Of a stretch of DNA of 64,000 nucleotides, positions 61,046 through 64,000 are shown one piece after another. Below the pieces are notes generated by a model. That model was not told the DNA's origin and did no database searches. It saw only the letters and a list, made by a program, of their open reading frames with translations. The DNA lies in contig NZ_BAAANL010000002.1 of NCBI RefSeq assembly GCF_039529775.1, forward strand, positions 496,001 through 560,000, read 5' to 3'. This DNA is from Myceligenerans crystallogenes. GTDB lineage: Bacteria; Actinomycetota; Actinomycetes; Actinomycetales; Cellulomonadaceae. Each line of letters opens with the position of its first letter. The stretch's first letter is position 1. Both the position numbers and the translations under genes were made by a program.

Positions 61046-61806
<761 letters not shown>

Positions 61807-61810
<4 letters not shown>

Positions 61811-62841
61811 CGCGCCGCTCCCCGCGCCGCGCCCGGCGCACCCGGCGCACCCGCCGCGCGCCACCACGCCGCGAACCCGCGGCGCAGGCGCTGCAACGGC
61901 GTCGGCGGCAGGGTGCGCAGCGCGCCCCGGGCGTAGTGCCGCTCGACGTAGTACTGCACGACCGTGATGAGGGTGGTCAGCGCGAGGTACCAGATCGAGG
62001 CGACGACCAGGAGCGGCACCACCTGGCTGCCGTTGCGCCCGTAGATGATGCTGACCACGTAGAACAGCTCGTTGTAGGCCAGCACGTACACGATCGAGGA
62101 CCCCTTGAGCAGGCCGATCACCTCGTTGACGGCCGTGGGCACGACGGACCGCATCGCCTGCGGGAGCACGATCCGCGTCCACTGCCGCCGCCGCGGCAGC
62201 CCCAGCGAGGCGGCCGCCTCGTGCTGGCCCTGGTCCACCGAGAGGATCCCGCCGCGCACGATCTCCGCGCTGTAGGCGGCCTGGGACAGGCCCAGCCCGA
62301 GGATCGCGGCCCAGAACTTGTCGATCAGGCCGACGGTGTCGAACCACAGGAACTGCGGCCCGAACGGGATCCCGAGGCTCAGGGTCGGGTAGAGGTAGGC
62401 GAGGTTGTACCAGAGCAGCAGCTGCAGCAGCACCGGCACCGACCGGAACACCCACGTGTACGCCCACGACACGGCCTGCAGCAGCGGCGAGGCCGACAGC
62501 CGCATCAGGGCGAGCACGGTGCCGAGCGCGAAGCCGACCAGGGCGGACACCACGGTGAGCCGGACGGTGGTCAGCGCGCCCTCCACCACGGACGGCCAGG
62601 TCAGGTAGGTGGCGACGACGTCCCACTGCCACCGGTCGTTGGTGACCAGGGACCAGACCACCCCCGCGAGCACCAGGCCGGCCACGGCCGAGGCGGCCCA
62701 CCGGCCAGGCCGCAGGGCGGGCCGGACCCGCAGGCGGGCCAGCTCCGCCGCGGTGGAGGCCGGGCCGGCGTCCCGCTCGGCCAGGAGGACGGGCGGCACG
62801 CGCAGCAGCCGCGACTCGTCCTGCGCGAACTCGGCGCTCAC
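61807..62841 (-). CDS. Polar amino-acid-type ABC transporter permease
   Basis: This 344-residue HisM-family permease has the EAA loop in HEAAASLGLPRRRQWTRIVL and about five membrane helices after a cytoplasmic N-terminus. GTG 62841 overlaps the upstream acetyltransferase stop (GTGA), which favours it over GTG 62853. With the ATPase and lipoprotein it makes a complete importer. Confidence 0.93.
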
Positions 62842-63470
62842 GGCACCAGCCACTTCTCGAACGGCAGCGACACGGTCGGCTCCCCGGACCCGCCCGCGCG
62901 CCGCGGCGCGTCGTACAGCGGCGTGTACCCGGTGGCCAGGTACAACCCCTCGGCCTCCGGCTGCAGCGGACCCGTCGTGAGGTAGAGGCGCGCGTACCCG
63001 AGGGCCACGGCACGCCGCTCGAGCTCCGCCACGACGCGCCGGGCCAGGCCCTTGCGGCGGTGCGCGGAGCTCGTCCAGATCCGCTTGAGCTCCGCGGTGG
63101 GCACGACGGGCGCGCCGCCGGCGTCCCGGGCGTCGGGGCGGGCGAGCCGCGCCGGGTCGCCGAGCTCGGGCTCGGTGCGGCGCCGGAAGGCACCACCCGC
63201 CACCGGCTCGCCGTCGTCGAGCAGGAGCAGCAGCTCGCCGTCCGGCGGACGGAACTCGCGGGCCGGGTAGCGCTCCATCTCCTCGCGCACGTCCTCCTCG
63301 GTGAACCGGTGGTACCGGGAGCGGTACTCCTGGGCCAGCTCGTCCAGCATCGGGCGGACCAGCGGGTCGTCCATCGGCACCGACCTGACCTCCACCCGGC
63401 CCGCCGGCCCGCGGCGTGCCACGAGGTCGCCCCGGGCCAGGGCGTGCCCGACGCCGGCCGGCGCGGTCAC
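62838..63470 (-). CDS. GNAT acetyltransferase in transporter operon
   Basis: The protein has 210 residues. A GNAT domain covers about residues 50-200, with the acetyl-CoA loop SSAHRRKGLARRVVAELERR and YLATGYTPLY. It may acetylate the imported solute. GTG 63470 overlaps the DUF1684 stop, and its own stop overlaps the permease start. The longer upstream frame belongs to the neighbouring gene region. Confidence 0.85.
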   Translation of the reverse strand: MTAPAGVGHALARGDLVARRGPAGRVEVRSVPMDDPLVRPMLDELAQEYRSRYHRFTEEDVREEMERYPAREFRPPDGELLLLLDDGEPVAGGAFRRRTEPELGDPARLARPDARDAGGAPVVPTAELKRIWTSSAHRRKGLARRVVAELERRAVALGYARLYLTTGPLQPEAEGLYLATGYTPLYDAPRRAGGSGEPTVSLPFEKWLVP

Positions 63471-64000
63471 CGCAGGACCTTCCGTGGCGCCTTCTCGCCC
63501 GCGGCCACCTCGTACGGCAGGTGGTTGCCGGCCGGCGGCGCCGGGCACGTGCCGAAGTCGGTGAACGCGTACGGCAGGTTGACCGTGCGGTTCAGGTCCA
63601 GGCGCACGACGCCCGAGGTGCCCGGCACCACGCCGGAGACGACCGGCCAGAGCCCGCGCCACGGCGCGTGGTCCGCGCCCTCGTCGCCGAACAGCAGCAC
63701 CGGGGCGGCGTACGTGCCGGTGAGCGTCAGGCGCGTGGCGCGCCCGGCCACGACCACCTCCACCTCGCCGACGGCCTCGAGGTGGTGCACCAGCCGCGGC
63801 TGCGCCGCGCCCACGACCACGGGTTCGGGCTCGCCGTACCAGATCACGGGGGTGTCCAGCACCCAGGCCGGGTCGTACGGGTGCAGCGGCACGCCCTCGA
63901 ATCCCGCCAGGCCGGGGGCGCGGGGGTCGCGGGTCCGGATCGCGTACCGGCCCGTGCGCAGCGCGACCTCGACGGCCACCCGGTGGTCGTCGTCGTCCGG
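63467..64000 (-). CDS. DUF1684 protein, N-terminus beyond window
   Basis: The visible 177 codons include a PLHPYDPAWVLD segment, a VVRLDLNRTVNLPYAFTDF block, and FGTCPAPPAGNHLPYEVAAGE, the characteristic DUF1684 C-terminus. The frame runs off the right edge, and family members have more N-terminal sequence, so the true start lies outside. DUF1684 is of unknown activity. It is the first visible gene of the overlapping transporter operon. Confidence 0.85.
   Translation of the reverse strand, partial: PDDDDHRVAVEVALRTGRYAIRTRDPRAPGLAGFEGVPLHPYDPAWVLDTPVIWYGEPEPVVVGAAQPRLVHHLEAVGEVEVVVAGRATRLTLTGTYAAPVLLFGDEGADHAPWRGLWPVVSGVVPGTSGVVRLDLNRTVNLPYAFTDFGTCPAPPAGNHLPYEVAAGEKAPRKVLR

Overview
This 64 kb window is chromosomal DNA of a very GC-rich actinobacterium (about 72-73% GC by eye; 44 of 60 bases in one sampled line of the RHS gene). 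Actinobacterial markers are RbpA, WhiA, OpcA, a fused cytidylate kinase/GTPase Der, a conservon (cvn), frequent GTG starts and leaderless promoters. The gene orders parA-scpA-scpB-rluB-cmk/der and ctaB-tkt-tal-zwf-opcA-pgl ... secG-tpiA-pgk-gap, with the Cmk-Der fusion, fit Micrococcales of the Cellulomonadaceae/Promicromonosporaceae type. That placement is an inference.

Left part (1-18.1 kb, mostly minus strand): an AbrB-type antitoxin with a Fic toxin cut by the window edge; an MBL hydrolase; a MarR regulator beside a cluster of palindromic operators and a secreted SapA-like protein; an unassigned three-gene operon with a MinD-like ATPase whose P-loop lacks both lysines; a complete conservon (CvnA, CvnB, CvnC, CvnD and two P450s, one without ExxR); a GNAT enzyme; and a tightly overlapping five-gene operon SWIM - DUF5691 - MoxR ATPase - DUF5682 - VWA.

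Middle part (18.1-34.4 kb): a leaderless superfamily I helicase with a C-terminal nuclease-like domain; the chromosome segregation/ribosome biogenesis cluster (parA, scpA, scpB, rluB, cmk-der); a proline-rich membrane protein; a CorA-like protein with an FGMN motif; a CitE-like lyase; xerD; a leaderless AAA ATPase with a PD-(D/E)XK-like tail; and ctaB.

Core carbon metabolism (34.4-45.7 kb): tkt, tal, zwf, opcA and pgl on the plus strand face rbpA, secG, tpiA, pgk and gap on the minus strand. A strong hairpin separates the two blocks. Together they form the pentose phosphate and lower glycolytic module.

Accessory block (46.0-58.6 kb): it lies between gap and whiA, which are neighbours in many actinobacteria. 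It holds two small regulator/oxidoreductase pairs, an AT-rich pocket with a candidate 24-residue amphipathic peptide, a VapBC-like PIN module, a Cys-rich membrane protein, and a 2189-residue RHS polymorphic toxin. The toxin has a Hint pretoxin domain and a C-terminal domain carrying HAE and CxxC deaminase motifs, followed 4 bases later by a probable DUF6881-type immunity gene. A 23-bp periodic repeat array lies upstream of the toxin.

Right end (58.8-64 kb): whiA, then an overlapping operon of DUF1684 protein, GNAT, and a polar amino-acid-type ABC permease, ATPase and binding lipoprotein.

The most interesting candidates are the RHS-Hint-deaminase/immunity pair and the SWIM-DUF5691-MoxR-DUF5682-VWA operon.
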